Shown: positions 52,178-61,646 of the stretch, one piece after another
Position numbering within the stretch: the first letter of the stretch is position 1
Layout of the letters: each line of letters begins with the position of its first letter
Assembly (NCBI GenBank): GCA_044352985.1
Contig: JBILCU010000005.1
Span: 124,001 to 188,000 of the forward strand
Direction of reading: 5' to 3'
DNA length: 64,000 bases
Source: JADJDM01 sp044352985
GTDB taxonomy: Bacteria; Bacteroidota; Bacteroidia; B-17B0; Aurantibacillaceae
Notes under the pieces: generated by a model
Seen by the model: only the letters and a program-made list of their open reading frames with translations
The model's database searches: none
What the model was told of the DNA's origin: nothing
Position numbers and translations under genes: made by a program

Positions 52178-53277
52178 ATCTCTGTATTGTATAGAGTTTC
52201 TAATTCCTTTATTTCTCTTCCTGTTATATCTTTGGATTCATGGTCGTACATTTCTTTTGGTAAAACAATAATTCCTTCCTTTTTAGCAGGATGAAATTGA
52301 TTAATTATATCCTCATGATTTAATAATCCAGCAATAGTTACAGAACCTCCATATAATTGGTTTTTTACAAGATGAAGGTCAATATTACTTATGCCTTCTA
52401 GTTCTTTGGCAAAATAATTATAGGAAGATTCAGGACAAATAACATTGAAGAAAGAATTTGAGTCTTTTATAAAACGGGATTTTAAATTGGCTAATCTCTC
52501 TTTTCCCTGACTAAAATATTCATTTTCTTCTCCATTCAAATATACATCATCTAAGTAAGGTACTGTAAATTTAACAAAAGGGTAATTTTCTTTTAAAAAA
52601 TTTACACATTTTTCATAACCATCAATACTAGCATACGAAATGCTATTTAGTTTTTCAGGGGAAAACTTAGTGTATTCAACTCTACGTACTAATATTTCTC
52701 TTGCCTTAATGTGCCAATTAAGTCCTATCAATTTATCTAAATCACGTTTTAATGCATCCAAATCACCAGTAAACATCAATGATATTTTGCGAATTGGCCC
52801 TTCTTTAAGTAAGGTTTCTAATCTTTCTCTTGTTGGTCTTGGAACTATAGTTTCTCTTTGTCCCTGCATAGTAACCAAAGAGAGATCGATACCAAAATTG
52901 GGGATTGAATGCAGAAAATCAATTTTATCCTCAGGAATATAACTCCCGGTTGATACAGTCGTTATTTTTTTATTGGGAAAATAATTTGAAGCATGTTTTA
53001 TGAAATCATAAATCAACGGGTGTAAATACGGATCTGTATGAGCGGCAACCATTACACCTGCACCTAAGCGAACAAAATTATGGCTATCATTAATAAATTT
53101 GAACCCTTCATATAAATCAGGCAATGTAATTTCTGGCAGTTTAGGAAAGCGCTTAAGGATAGGATCTCTATGAACTTTACAAAAAATACAACCTATACCA
53201 CAGTTTTTAGAACTTATAGGAATATTTCCCCAATTAATAATTTCGTATGAAAATGCGTAGAATTCTTCTGGTGTCAT
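52165..53277 (-). CDS. Radical SAM protein with DUF512-like C-terminus
   Basis: A 370-residue radical SAM enzyme with C26, C30 and C33 in NCGIGCIFCKVHRDP (CxxxCxxC). AGVMVAAHTDPYLHPLIYDF follows, in a position like the SAM-binding region. The C-terminal part (about 305-365) with NQLYGGSVTIAGLLNHEDII, GIIVLPKEMYDHESKDITG and a final ELETLYNTEI strand fits DUF512, found in radical SAM proteins of the TIGR03279 type. Their reaction is not established. The gene begins 8 bp after hsdR and overlaps the second radical SAM gene. Confidence 0.75.
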   Translation of the reverse strand: MTPEEFYAFSYEIINWGNIPISSKNCGIGCIFCKVHRDPILKRFPKLPEITLPDLYEGFKFINDSHNFVRLGAGVMVAAHTDPYLHPLIYDFIKHASNYFPNKKITTVSTGSYIPEDKIDFLHSIPNFGIDLSLVTMQGQRETIVPRPTRERLETLLKEGPIRKISLMFTGDLDALKRDLDKLIGLNWHIKAREILVRRVEYTKFSPEKLNSISYASIDGYEKCVNFLKENYPFVKFTVPYLDDVYLNGEENEYFSQGKERLANLKSRFIKDSNSFFNVICPESSYNYFAKELEGISNIDLHLVKNQLYGGSVTIAGLLNHEDIINQFHPAKKEGIIVLPKEMYDHESKDITGREIKELETLYNTEIWKA

Positions 53278-53285
53278 ATTTAAAA

Positions 53286-56200
53286 TTAATTTACAAATGC
53301 TCTTTTATCTCCCAATACTGCCATACCTAAAAGATGTTCAAAAACTGTATCACACTTAGCTCCATAAATTTCATCATAACTTTTAGGCAATTGTTCGTCA
53401 AGAATAGTTTTTATTACATCTTGGACCTGTAACCGCGTTATAGTGTCTTTATGCCAATCGTTAACAAGCACAGTAGGCTTCTCTTTTTTAAGTCGCTTTA
53501 GGAGAGCCTTTGATGCATTTTTAACTTTTTGTGATTCATCTTTTGTAAGTTTCTCTTTTTTCAGTAAATCAAACATCTCTAATTCTTCCTCAGATAAACC
53601 TTCTTTAATATGTCTTTCTTCTTCTTCTTTTAAATTATTTACAAAGTTCACTAGGTCATTAAAGTAATCGTCAGTTAATGCTCCTCCAGAATTATATCTG
53701 TCAATTATTTCTTGGAGTTTTTGTGCGAATGAAGATCGTGTTGTGTTATTCTGCATCATTGCATACAGCTTATCCGTAATAAAAGCGCGAAGGTCATTTA
53801 TTTCAATATTCTTGTGCTTCGCCTCTTTGTATTGCGTCCTAAGTTTTTCAATATTTAATTTACTTAAATCAATCGCCTTCCAAGCAGTTATATAATACTT
53901 TTTGGCTTCAGAAAAATTTGAATCAGGTTCTTTTGTCTCTTCATTTGGTTTGTCTTTTACTTCTTCTTGTGCAATTATACTTTCATCCAACAGTTCACTT
54001 ATTCTTCTTTTAGCAGCATCTAAATTAGTTCTATCAGCTCTGCCATCTATAACATCTCTTAAATAATGAATCACATTTTTCATTGCAAATTCTTTCTTAC
54101 GTTTTAGAATCTCAGGTTTGCAAGCATCATATAGAGCATCAATGGTATTATCGTAAACTTTGAATTGCTGCTTTTGTTGATCGGTCTGAAGTATTATATC
54201 AGCATAATCATCAAAAAGACTTAGGTTCTGAAAGACTGTATTTGAACGCTCTATTTCACTAAGGTCCACGCCAATTGATTCACACCAAGCAACACATTCG
54301 TTAATTGCATTTTTTAAAAGTTCATACAAATTATCTTTCTCTTTTACCGGAGATTCATTATCATCTGTACTTCTAGAGCCCCCTCCATAAGAAGCGAATG
54401 CTTTCTTTAGATTTCGGAATACGTTATAGTAATCTACAATTAAACCATTCTTCTTTGGCTTGCCATGTATTAAATGATCGGTCACACGATTTGCTCTTGC
54501 AATTGTTTGCATCAAGGTGTGATCTTTCATTGGTTTGTCCATATACAAAGTAGATACTGTTGGTGCATCAAATCCTGTAAGCCACATACTACAAACAAAA
54601 ACCAACTGCAATTTATCGTTTGGATCCTTGAACTTGTCTTCTAATTCATAACCATTTTCATCAACCTCATTTAGTTTTTTACGATGCGGTTTTATATCTA
54701 ACCCTTGAGCAGTAAACTTTTCTTCCTCACCTGCCTCTTCACTTATTACAACTGCCATCTCCACCTGCTTCATCCAATTGCGTATTCTTGTTAATTCACC
54801 TTTTTCTTCTTCTGTTTTAGCAGCTACAATTTCAGCATTAAGATCTTTTAACCCTTGTTTCCAATAAAGTTGAACCTTATCATACATTCTAACAGCGGTA
54901 AATTTGTCAACTGAAATTACCATTCCCTTTCCAAGGTATCCTCTTCTTGGGAAATGGTACGCAATGTCTTCCGCTATAGTATTTAAACGATCTTCGGCTT
55001 TCAATACCGATAATTCTTGTGCAAATTCTCTCTCTAATCTTTCCTGATCTTGAGCCGATAGATTTTCATCTTCTATTATATCCGCAAAATCACCTTCGAG
55101 GTTCTCATTTTGTAATAAGACTTCTGGAACCCTTTTATGATAGAATAATGGAACAGTTGCTCCATCATCAATTGATTGTTTGAAGTTATATTCTGAAACT
55201 GTACCGCCAAACCAATCATTGGTTAATTTCTTACTACCTAACAATGGAGTACCTGTAAATGCAATGAATTGTGCTGCTGGCAAACCAGTACGCATATTCT
55301 CTGCTAAATCTTTATATTGAGTTCTATGCGCTTCATCAACAATCACAATTATGTCATTCCTATCAGATAATATTGGATATGATTTACCTTTATCAAACCT
55401 AAATTTTTGAATAAGTGTAAATATATAACGTTTGTTGGTTTGCAACATATTTCGCAACTCTTCACTGTTTTTAGGACGGCATTGCTCGCTTTTTGAAAAT
55501 GCTCCTGCACCCAAAAAATTTCTGTAAATCTGATCATCTAAATCGTCTCTGTCTGTAACAATTAAGAAAGTATAATTACCAGTAAATTTTCTAAACACTT
55601 TTCGTGTAAAGAAAATCATACTGTAACTTTTTCCACTTCCTTGTGTATGCCAGAACACACCTAATTTGCCTTTGTTGGCTTCATCTGTACCGTCTTTATC
55701 ATGCAATAAACGTGTGCTGAAATTATTCACTGCATTATTTACTCCAAGGAATTGGTGATTCTTCGCGCAAATTTTCACTGACTCTTTGTAAAAAAGAATA
55801 AAATTTTCAAAATAATCGAGCAACCTATTTTTTTGACAAAGACCTATTACAGCATAGTCTAAACTAACAGCAAATTCTTTTATGCGCGCCTCATCGGGCA
55901 ATTGCTTTTCGTCCTCTACTCGCAGCCAGTTAAAGAAGTGCTCGTAACCTGAAAAAGCACTGCCAACTTTTGTTTCTAATCCATTACTTAGCATGCAGAT
56001 TCCATTGTAATGGAATAATGCAGGAATAACTTTTTTATATCTGGTTAAGTTATCGTCATATGCATTGCGTACCGCTATATTCGAGTTCTTTAGCTCAATA
56101 AAAACAAGTGGTAATCCATTTACAAATAAAATTAAATCCGGGCGTTGGCGAATATCTCCTTTTATCCAAAGTTGCGATGTTACCAAAAAATCATTTTCAG

Positions 56201-56561
56201 TTACATTTTCGAAATCAATAACTTTTACAAATGCTGGTTCTTTTCTTCCTTCTTTATTGGTAATTTCTACTTGTATACCATTTTTAATTATCCGATAAAT
56301 CTCATTGTTAGAAGCAACAGTAAGTAGAGGTAATATATTTTTTGTTAATTGATTGAATGCATCCTCTATAGAATTATCTGGAATATCTTTATTAATTGCT
56401 TTGAGTCTCTCCTTAAGTATAGGTTTAATAATAACTTCTGATTCATTATCTCTTCCGGTTAAGTCCTTATCCATACAGTCTAAATGACGATAACCGAGCT
56501 GCTCTACAAGAATTCTTATAGAGCCTTTTTCAATTTGATCCTCCGAAATAAAATTTGCCAT
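53286..56561 (-). CDS. hsdR: Type I restriction enzyme R subunit
   Basis: Motor and nuclease subunit of a type I restriction system. The 1091-residue protein has the N-terminal PD-(D/E)XK nuclease core (RQRPDLILFVNGLPLVFIEL, catalytic lysine in ELKNS near 155), Walker A WHTQGSGKSYSM near 311, VIVDEAHRTQY (DEAD-type, about 407), TGTPLLGSKKLT, and LVFVCSMWLTGFDAPTVSTL with TLMQTIARANRV of the second RecA domain. The C-terminal helical region links to HsdM. Starts 1 bp after the helicase gene stops. Confidence 0.95.
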   Translation of the reverse strand: MANFISEDQIEKGSIRILVEQLGYRHLDCMDKDLTGRDNESEVIIKPILKERLKAINKDIPDNSIEDAFNQLTKNILPLLTVASNNEIYRIIKNGIQVEITNKEGRKEPAFVKVIDFENVTENDFLVTSQLWIKGDIRQRPDLILFVNGLPLVFIELKNSNIAVRNAYDDNLTRYKKVIPALFHYNGICMLSNGLETKVGSAFSGYEHFFNWLRVEDEKQLPDEARIKEFAVSLDYAVIGLCQKNRLLDYFENFILFYKESVKICAKNHQFLGVNNAVNNFSTRLLHDKDGTDEANKGKLGVFWHTQGSGKSYSMIFFTRKVFRKFTGNYTFLIVTDRDDLDDQIYRNFLGAGAFSKSEQCRPKNSEELRNMLQTNKRYIFTLIQKFRFDKGKSYPILSDRNDIIVIVDEAHRTQYKDLAENMRTGLPAAQFIAFTGTPLLGSKKLTNDWFGGTVSEYNFKQSIDDGATVPLFYHKRVPEVLLQNENLEGDFADIIEDENLSAQDQERLEREFAQELSVLKAEDRLNTIAEDIAYHFPRRGYLGKGMVISVDKFTAVRMYDKVQLYWKQGLKDLNAEIVAAKTEEEKGELTRIRNWMKQVEMAVVISEEAGEEEKFTAQGLDIKPHRKKLNEVDENGYELEDKFKDPNDKLQLVFVCSMWLTGFDAPTVSTLYMDKPMKDHTLMQTIARANRVTDHLIHGKPKKNGLIVDYYNVFRNLKKAFASYGGGSRSTDDNESPVKEKDNLYELLKNAINECVAWCESIGVDLSEIERSNTVFQNLSLFDDYADIILQTDQQKQQFKVYDNTIDALYDACKPEILKRKKEFAMKNVIHYLRDVIDGRADRTNLDAAKRRISELLDESIIAQEEVKDKPNEETKEPDSNFSEAKKYYITAWKAIDLSKLNIEKLRTQYKEAKHKNIEINDLRAFITDKLYAMMQNNTTRSSFAQKLQEIIDRYNSGGALTDDYFNDLVNFVNNLKEEEERHIKEGLSEEELEMFDLLKKEKLTKDESQKVKNASKALLKRLKKEKPTVLVNDWHKDTITRLQVQDVIKTILDEQLPKSYDEIYGAKCDTVFEHLLGMAVLGDKRAFVN

Positions 56562-56562
56562 A

Positions 56563-59500
56563 TTACCTTAATGAATAATGATGTTTTGAATATCTCTCAC
56601 TAGCATCTTCTGTTGTTACATTATTTGATAAAATTAACCTTATTATTTCTATTATTTTATCGGGGTTAATGCCGTGTTTTTCGTGTGTAGTAATTAGTCT
56701 TTCATATGCGTTATGTTTTATATAGGAAGGTTTTTTTAGTTTATGCCATGTTTCTTCATAGCTTTTTTTACCTATTCTTCCTAAATGTTCCCAGTACCAT
56801 ATACCATGTTTGGTAACTATCGTGAAATCTGTTTTCATTGGCAGTTCCACATCATCAATTACAGGTTTTACTTCATAAACAAAAGATAGATTTTCTTCCC
56901 CTATACCTTTTTCTTTTTGTACATTCTTTAATGCTTGAAAAATTAATAACTCAATACGTGATTCTATAAACTGACCATCAACTTCAAGTGAATAATATCT
57001 ATATGGTTTATCTAGTAATAAGGATGTTTTTCGTGATTCGGTATATGACCTGGAACGCGCTTTTTCAAAAACAGATTTCTCAAACAAGTCACCCGGTTTA
57101 CCTTGAACAAAAAGAGTAACAGTTTCACGACTTCGTGTTAGTGCTGTATATACCAGTTCTTTTGATAATAGTCCAGGTTTATTAGGTATCACAAAGAATA
57201 CATTATTAAATCCACTTCCTTGTGATTTATGAACTGTTATTGCATAAGCTAAGTCAAAATATTCTTGCTCGCTAGAGCGTATTCCATCATCCCCATAAAC
57301 AGACATAGGTTCGTCCAACTCAGGAAAATATAATTTAGCTTCCGAATCCTTCCTTACTAAACCAATTGAGCCATTGGATAAAATCAATCGATTTTTAACA
57401 TAATAATTTTTGGTTCGAATAATTTTATCTGATTGTTTAAACCAATCATCCATTAATTCAAGTTCAAGCTTTTCCTTGTAATCCGTTTGTATGTATTCGT
57501 TTATTTGGCCAGTTCCAAAGAAATCTGATTTATAGGGTGAAAGAATTTGAAATGATTCTAAGTCAAAATCTTTTGTGACTTTGCCATCCGGTTTTAATTT
57601 AAAAATCTGGTTTAATTTTTCAAGTTTACTTCCTTTCAAACTGCTGGTTAGGTATTCGAACTCTTCATTCAATTTCTGATTTAATTCGCTTTCTGTTTCC
57701 CAGAAATGAATTCTAAATCCTTTTGAAATGTTTGTGTTTCCGCTAATTATTTTGTCTTTTAATTCAGTGCTTAATTCCCCATCAGTAATATAGCCTTCAC
57801 TAAATTCAAGTACCTGGCTCTCTGCTAATTCTTGCCTACAGTTAGTTTGAAGTTCAATGCAAGAGTCGTTGTATTGAGTATGTGTATTCAAAAAATAAAT
57901 AATATCTTTTAAAACTTTTCCATATCCAATAGCGGGTAATTGATGGGGATCCCCTACTAATATTAAACGTTTGAAGGATGGTATTTTAAAATTGAATAAC
58001 CTAAAAAGATTGCGCAATTTCATCAAATCCACCATTGACATTTCATCAATAATTATGTTTTTGAATTCTTGTAGGTTAGACCTATTAATTTTACCCGATT
58101 CTACATCTGCCATGAATTTATCAATCGTAGATGCCTTTATATTTGGATATTTTGGGTCGGATTTTAATCTAAGCGCTGCCTTACCAGTTGGTGCAAGCAC
58201 AAGACATTTCTGACCTTTTTGTTGTAAATCAGTAATTATGTTTAGTAATTCATACGACTTTCCGCTTCCAGGATTTCCTGCTAAAACAAATAATTTATTC
58301 TTATAAATGTTTTCGTATAAAGTAGTTCTTTCAATCCTAAATTGTTCTTCATCAAAATAATCTTTCAATTTATCCTTTAAAGTATTACAACTCTCGTTCA
58401 AATAAGTATTGAGGTTTGGATATAAATCGCTATTATCTTGTTCATTTAGCAGTAGTTCCACAACCGCCTCAATTTCTTCTTCGGCTTGATAAACTTCATT
58501 TAAATAAAAGTAGTTTGTATCATTTTCATGTATGACCTTTAGTTTACTTTCATTTTCTTCAAAATGAATTATATACTCAGCAGCTAAATTTTGGAAAAAA
58601 TTGGCAGGTAAGGTATAATCTGTTGCTGAGTTGTAAAACAAGGGATAATTTTTAATTGCTTCTTCCACCTCATTAGCATCGGCAAAACAATGTCCTGTAT
58701 TCTCCAATGTTCTTAAATATCTAATTAACAATGCACGAATTCTACGTTTATCGTTATTCAACATTTTATACTGAAGATCTAGTCGCTCAATACCAAAGCG
58801 AGTATCAGGAAAATAGGCAATGTCAATTTTGAATAATTCAATCGGATTATCCAAAACCTCACCAGTTACTTTATCTAAAAGCTCAGGATAACTTTCGTAC
58901 TCTTCATATAGAAGATATGGGTTGTTACAGACTGCTTCCGTTGAATGTGATCTTTTTTCTTCATCAATTGTTTTTTTCCAATCTCCAGATAATTTAAGTT
59001 TGCCAGAAAGCAATCTTTGAAATTGAAATGGCTTTAAGTTTAAGAAGCATAATTGAACAAATTGATCTTTTGATAAACCATAATTTTCTTCATACTTTGA
59101 TTTAACTTCTCGTAAAGAGCTAGCATATTTTTTATAATCAGTATCCGAATTTGGATTATCAAGTAAATCCAAGAACTTATCTGGATAACCAGGACCTTCA
59201 TTAGTTTGTAATTCATCAATAAAATCATCTAATAAAAACTCTTGTTTATCCCAATTTAATAGGTAGCGTGTTATTGATGCAAATCCCGGAAAGTAACTTC
59301 TCTTAATCCAACAATGTTCAAGTAATTCATCTACCGCTCTTATTTTTTGTTGCATTTCTGCAACAGGTACAATACTATCATTTTCACAATCAATAAGTCG
59401 TTGCCTCATTTTTGAAAGAATGTAAATGGCTTCATCATCATCTACATCCATTGCTACATATTTAAAGCAATGTTCTAATTCAGGTTCTGTAATAGCTACT

Positions 59501-60558
59501 TTAATTTTATCCAAATAGTTTTGTTTCGTTGCAGCATCAACTTCAGGTTGATCAACATATGCCATGTATTCGTGGTAAGGCATTCTAACCAGTTTGTTTT
59601 CATCCTCAAATGAGTAGCGTAATGCCCAATTGAGAGAAGGGAAGTGTTTTAGTTTGGCTTTTGACTTTCTTTTCTCTTCAATTATCTCCATTGGACCAAA
59701 GAAATTATAATCTCCTTTCTCGGTAACAAGACCGCAACCTACAACCAAATACTGCTGTTCTTCCTCAGTTAATGGATTACTGAATTTCGTATAAATAAAT
59801 GCTACGCTTTGGTTTTTATGAATTTTATTGTTAAAACGTGGTATACGAACTTCTTCTAAATTTTTTGGATATGCACCTTCTAATTTATAGGTGTCATTAT
59901 CTCTTGTAAATGAAACGGCAAATGGCCAGCTAAAAATAGAATGAGCCGGCAATGTTTCTTTAATATATTCCAGCTTTGGTTCAGCAGGGTTATCATGCTG
60001 AACTTTCAATGCTTTATTACCAAAAATATTTATACCCCAAAAGCATGGAGGAAGATAAGACTCGGTAACAGGTTGGCCTTGATACTTAATTTCACTATCA
60101 AGATACTTCTCTTTGCGTTTACGCAAACGTTCAGAAAGTAACGAATGAAAACCACTACAATGGCGATTTTTTTTAGGATCATTACAAATACTGCCATTCC
60201 ATTTATTATCGTGCCAGGCTACTCTAAAAGTAACATGCTTTAAATGTTGTTGAATGTTGGAGCCTTTTATTGCGCTTGCTAGATCTTTACTTTTATCAGC
60301 TTGCTCTTTTAGCTGTTCAATTTTTTCGGCCACATTAAGGCCCATTAATATTTGTTTGTTGCTAAGCCTATATGTGTTTTTAGCATTTCGTTCCATTTGA
60401 TAAAGGATATCCTTTTCAAATTTTGAAAAGCCTCTATAGTTATCTGCATGAGATGCAAATTCAATAAATGATTGCCAGTCTGAAGCTGAGTATCCTTCGA
60501 ACTCCGCCTTCATCATTTCAATATCGAAGTGATCTTGTAAATTATAATTTTTTGCCAT
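56563..60558 (-). CDS. Large RecD-like helicase with C-terminal nuclease-like domain, in the hsd operon
   Basis: A 1331-residue protein between hsdS and hsdR. Residues 1-740 are unassigned and probably specify targets. The SF1 helicase part has Walker A LAGNPGSGKSYELL (about 762), IIIDEMSMVD (about 840), GDPHQLPAIGYGK, and UvrD_C_2 motifs YAITVHKSQGSGF (about 1104) and VYTALTRSRETV. The C-terminal 140 residues have ESRIELLIFQALKN (about 1198), then DFTIVTKHGIWYWEHLG, matching a PD-(D/E)XK-like pattern (E...D...E.L). Gaps to both neighbours are 1-2 bp, so it belongs to the operon. Confidence 0.82.
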   Translation of the reverse strand: MAKNYNLQDHFDIEMMKAEFEGYSASDWQSFIEFASHADNYRGFSKFEKDILYQMERNAKNTYRLSNKQILMGLNVAEKIEQLKEQADKSKDLASAIKGSNIQQHLKHVTFRVAWHDNKWNGSICNDPKKNRHCSGFHSLLSERLRKRKEKYLDSEIKYQGQPVTESYLPPCFWGINIFGNKALKVQHDNPAEPKLEYIKETLPAHSIFSWPFAVSFTRDNDTYKLEGAYPKNLEEVRIPRFNNKIHKNQSVAFIYTKFSNPLTEEEQQYLVVGCGLVTEKGDYNFFGPMEIIEEKRKSKAKLKHFPSLNWALRYSFEDENKLVRMPYHEYMAYVDQPEVDAATKQNYLDKIKVAITEPELEHCFKYVAMDVDDDEAIYILSKMRQRLIDCENDSIVPVAEMQQKIRAVDELLEHCWIKRSYFPGFASITRYLLNWDKQEFLLDDFIDELQTNEGPGYPDKFLDLLDNPNSDTDYKKYASSLREVKSKYEENYGLSKDQFVQLCFLNLKPFQFQRLLSGKLKLSGDWKKTIDEEKRSHSTEAVCNNPYLLYEEYESYPELLDKVTGEVLDNPIELFKIDIAYFPDTRFGIERLDLQYKMLNNDKRRIRALLIRYLRTLENTGHCFADANEVEEAIKNYPLFYNSATDYTLPANFFQNLAAEYIIHFEENESKLKVIHENDTNYFYLNEVYQAEEEIEAVVELLLNEQDNSDLYPNLNTYLNESCNTLKDKLKDYFDEEQFRIERTTLYENIYKNKLFVLAGNPGSGKSYELLNIITDLQQKGQKCLVLAPTGKAALRLKSDPKYPNIKASTIDKFMADVESGKINRSNLQEFKNIIIDEMSMVDLMKLRNLFRLFNFKIPSFKRLILVGDPHQLPAIGYGKVLKDIIYFLNTHTQYNDSCIELQTNCRQELAESQVLEFSEGYITDGELSTELKDKIISGNTNISKGFRIHFWETESELNQKLNEEFEYLTSSLKGSKLEKLNQIFKLKPDGKVTKDFDLESFQILSPYKSDFFGTGQINEYIQTDYKEKLELELMDDWFKQSDKIIRTKNYYVKNRLILSNGSIGLVRKDSEAKLYFPELDEPMSVYGDDGIRSSEQEYFDLAYAITVHKSQGSGFNNVFFVIPNKPGLLSKELVYTALTRSRETVTLFVQGKPGDLFEKSVFEKARSRSYTESRKTSLLLDKPYRYYSLEVDGQFIESRIELLIFQALKNVQKEKGIGEENLSFVYEVKPVIDDVELPMKTDFTIVTKHGIWYWEHLGRIGKKSYEETWHKLKKPSYIKHNAYERLITTHEKHGINPDKIIEIIRLILSNNVTTEDASERYSKHHYSLR

Positions 60559-60560
60559 GC

Positions 60561-61646
60561 CTATTTTTTACTTTCTTTAACCTCCAACTTACCACTTATT
60601 AATCTTGGCAATAACCTATCACGTATTTGACGGAGTTGAATATTATATTTTTTTAAAATTTCTATTTGCTCAAAAAATGGCTTAACTATTTCCGAATACT
60701 TCTTTTGAAGTTTAGGGTCTACAATAAAAACAGACTTTGTTACTAAGTCATTCCAATGCCTTTTGTATTCAGTTGTTTCTACTAAACTTTCAATTAAATA
60801 ATACAAATAATAAATTGGCATATTGTTTTTTGAAGAGACTGGTATAACATTTTCAGCTAATGAAAATGGCTGAATCATTAATTGCATTTTACAGGTATGG
60901 TCACCAAAAATTATTATTGGTTTGTCAGAGGTTGCAATATGGTCTGGTGAATTATTATGATATCCAAGCATCGCCTCGGTTGATTGATCAATGACAATTA
61001 CTTCACCTTGTTCAGATAGTTCTTCAATTTTATATGTCCTACCAAACTTTCTTCTGTCAACAATATTTTTCACTTTGTCTATAGTCCACCCCTGAGGAAC
61101 CCCCTTCACAAATTTCACTTTCTTATATCCCGGAAAACGCATACGCACAAACCATTCTTTATATAATTCGCGGGCGGTTTCTTCAAGCAGTTTAATACGT
61201 TCGTTGTTTACTTCAATTAGCTCATCGTAAGCAGAAAGGATGGAGGCGATGCGTTGTTGGTGAGAAAAGCTGGGTACTAATATTTTTTGTTTATGTAAAT
61301 GATTTTGATTTAACGATGGTACTCCAGCTCCTGAATTAAAATTTTCTAAGTGCATTGTTTGGAGAAAATAATATACAAATTTCGGATCGTTACCTTTAAA
61401 ATCTTTAACGTATAGACTTGTATTTAAAGGCCAGTAATCAACATTTACATATTGTACTACGCCTAAACTTCCTGAACGGCCAGTTACTACACCTGGCCCT
61501 TTAACTTTATAAGCATCATGGTAGTCTTTAATACCTGTACTTGCTACAACTGGATAATTCCCTTCCTTTATCTTTTGATTAGGTAAGTCGAACCCCCTGT
61601 TGAGTTTTATAAAATCATTGAAATATTTTTCTTCAAAATTGCTCAT
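60561..61646 (-). CDS. hsdS: Type I restriction-modification specificity subunit
   Basis: Recognises the DNA target of the type I system. The 361-residue protein has two target-recognition domains, each followed by a conserved helix. TRD1 runs to about residue 125 (FNSGAGVPSLNQNHLHKQKI), then SFSHQQRIASILSAYDELIE, and the central conserved helix LLEETARELYKEWFVRMRFP. TRD2 follows and ends with LRQIRDRLLPRLISGKLEV. It is slightly short of the usual 400 residues but intact. Its start overlaps the hsdM stop by 4 bp and the helicase gene follows after 2 bp. Confidence 0.93.
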   Translation of the reverse strand: MSNFEEKYFNDFIKLNRGFDLPNQKIKEGNYPVVASTGIKDYHDAYKVKGPGVVTGRSGSLGVVQYVNVDYWPLNTSLYVKDFKGNDPKFVYYFLQTMHLENFNSGAGVPSLNQNHLHKQKILVPSFSHQQRIASILSAYDELIEVNNERIKLLEETARELYKEWFVRMRFPGYKKVKFVKGVPQGWTIDKVKNIVDRRKFGRTYKIEELSEQGEVIVIDQSTEAMLGYHNNSPDHIATSDKPIIIFGDHTCKMQLMIQPFSLAENVIPVSSKNNMPIYYLYYLIESLVETTEYKRHWNDLVTKSVFIVDPKLQKKYSEIVKPFFEQIEILKKYNIQLRQIRDRLLPRLISGKLEVKESKK

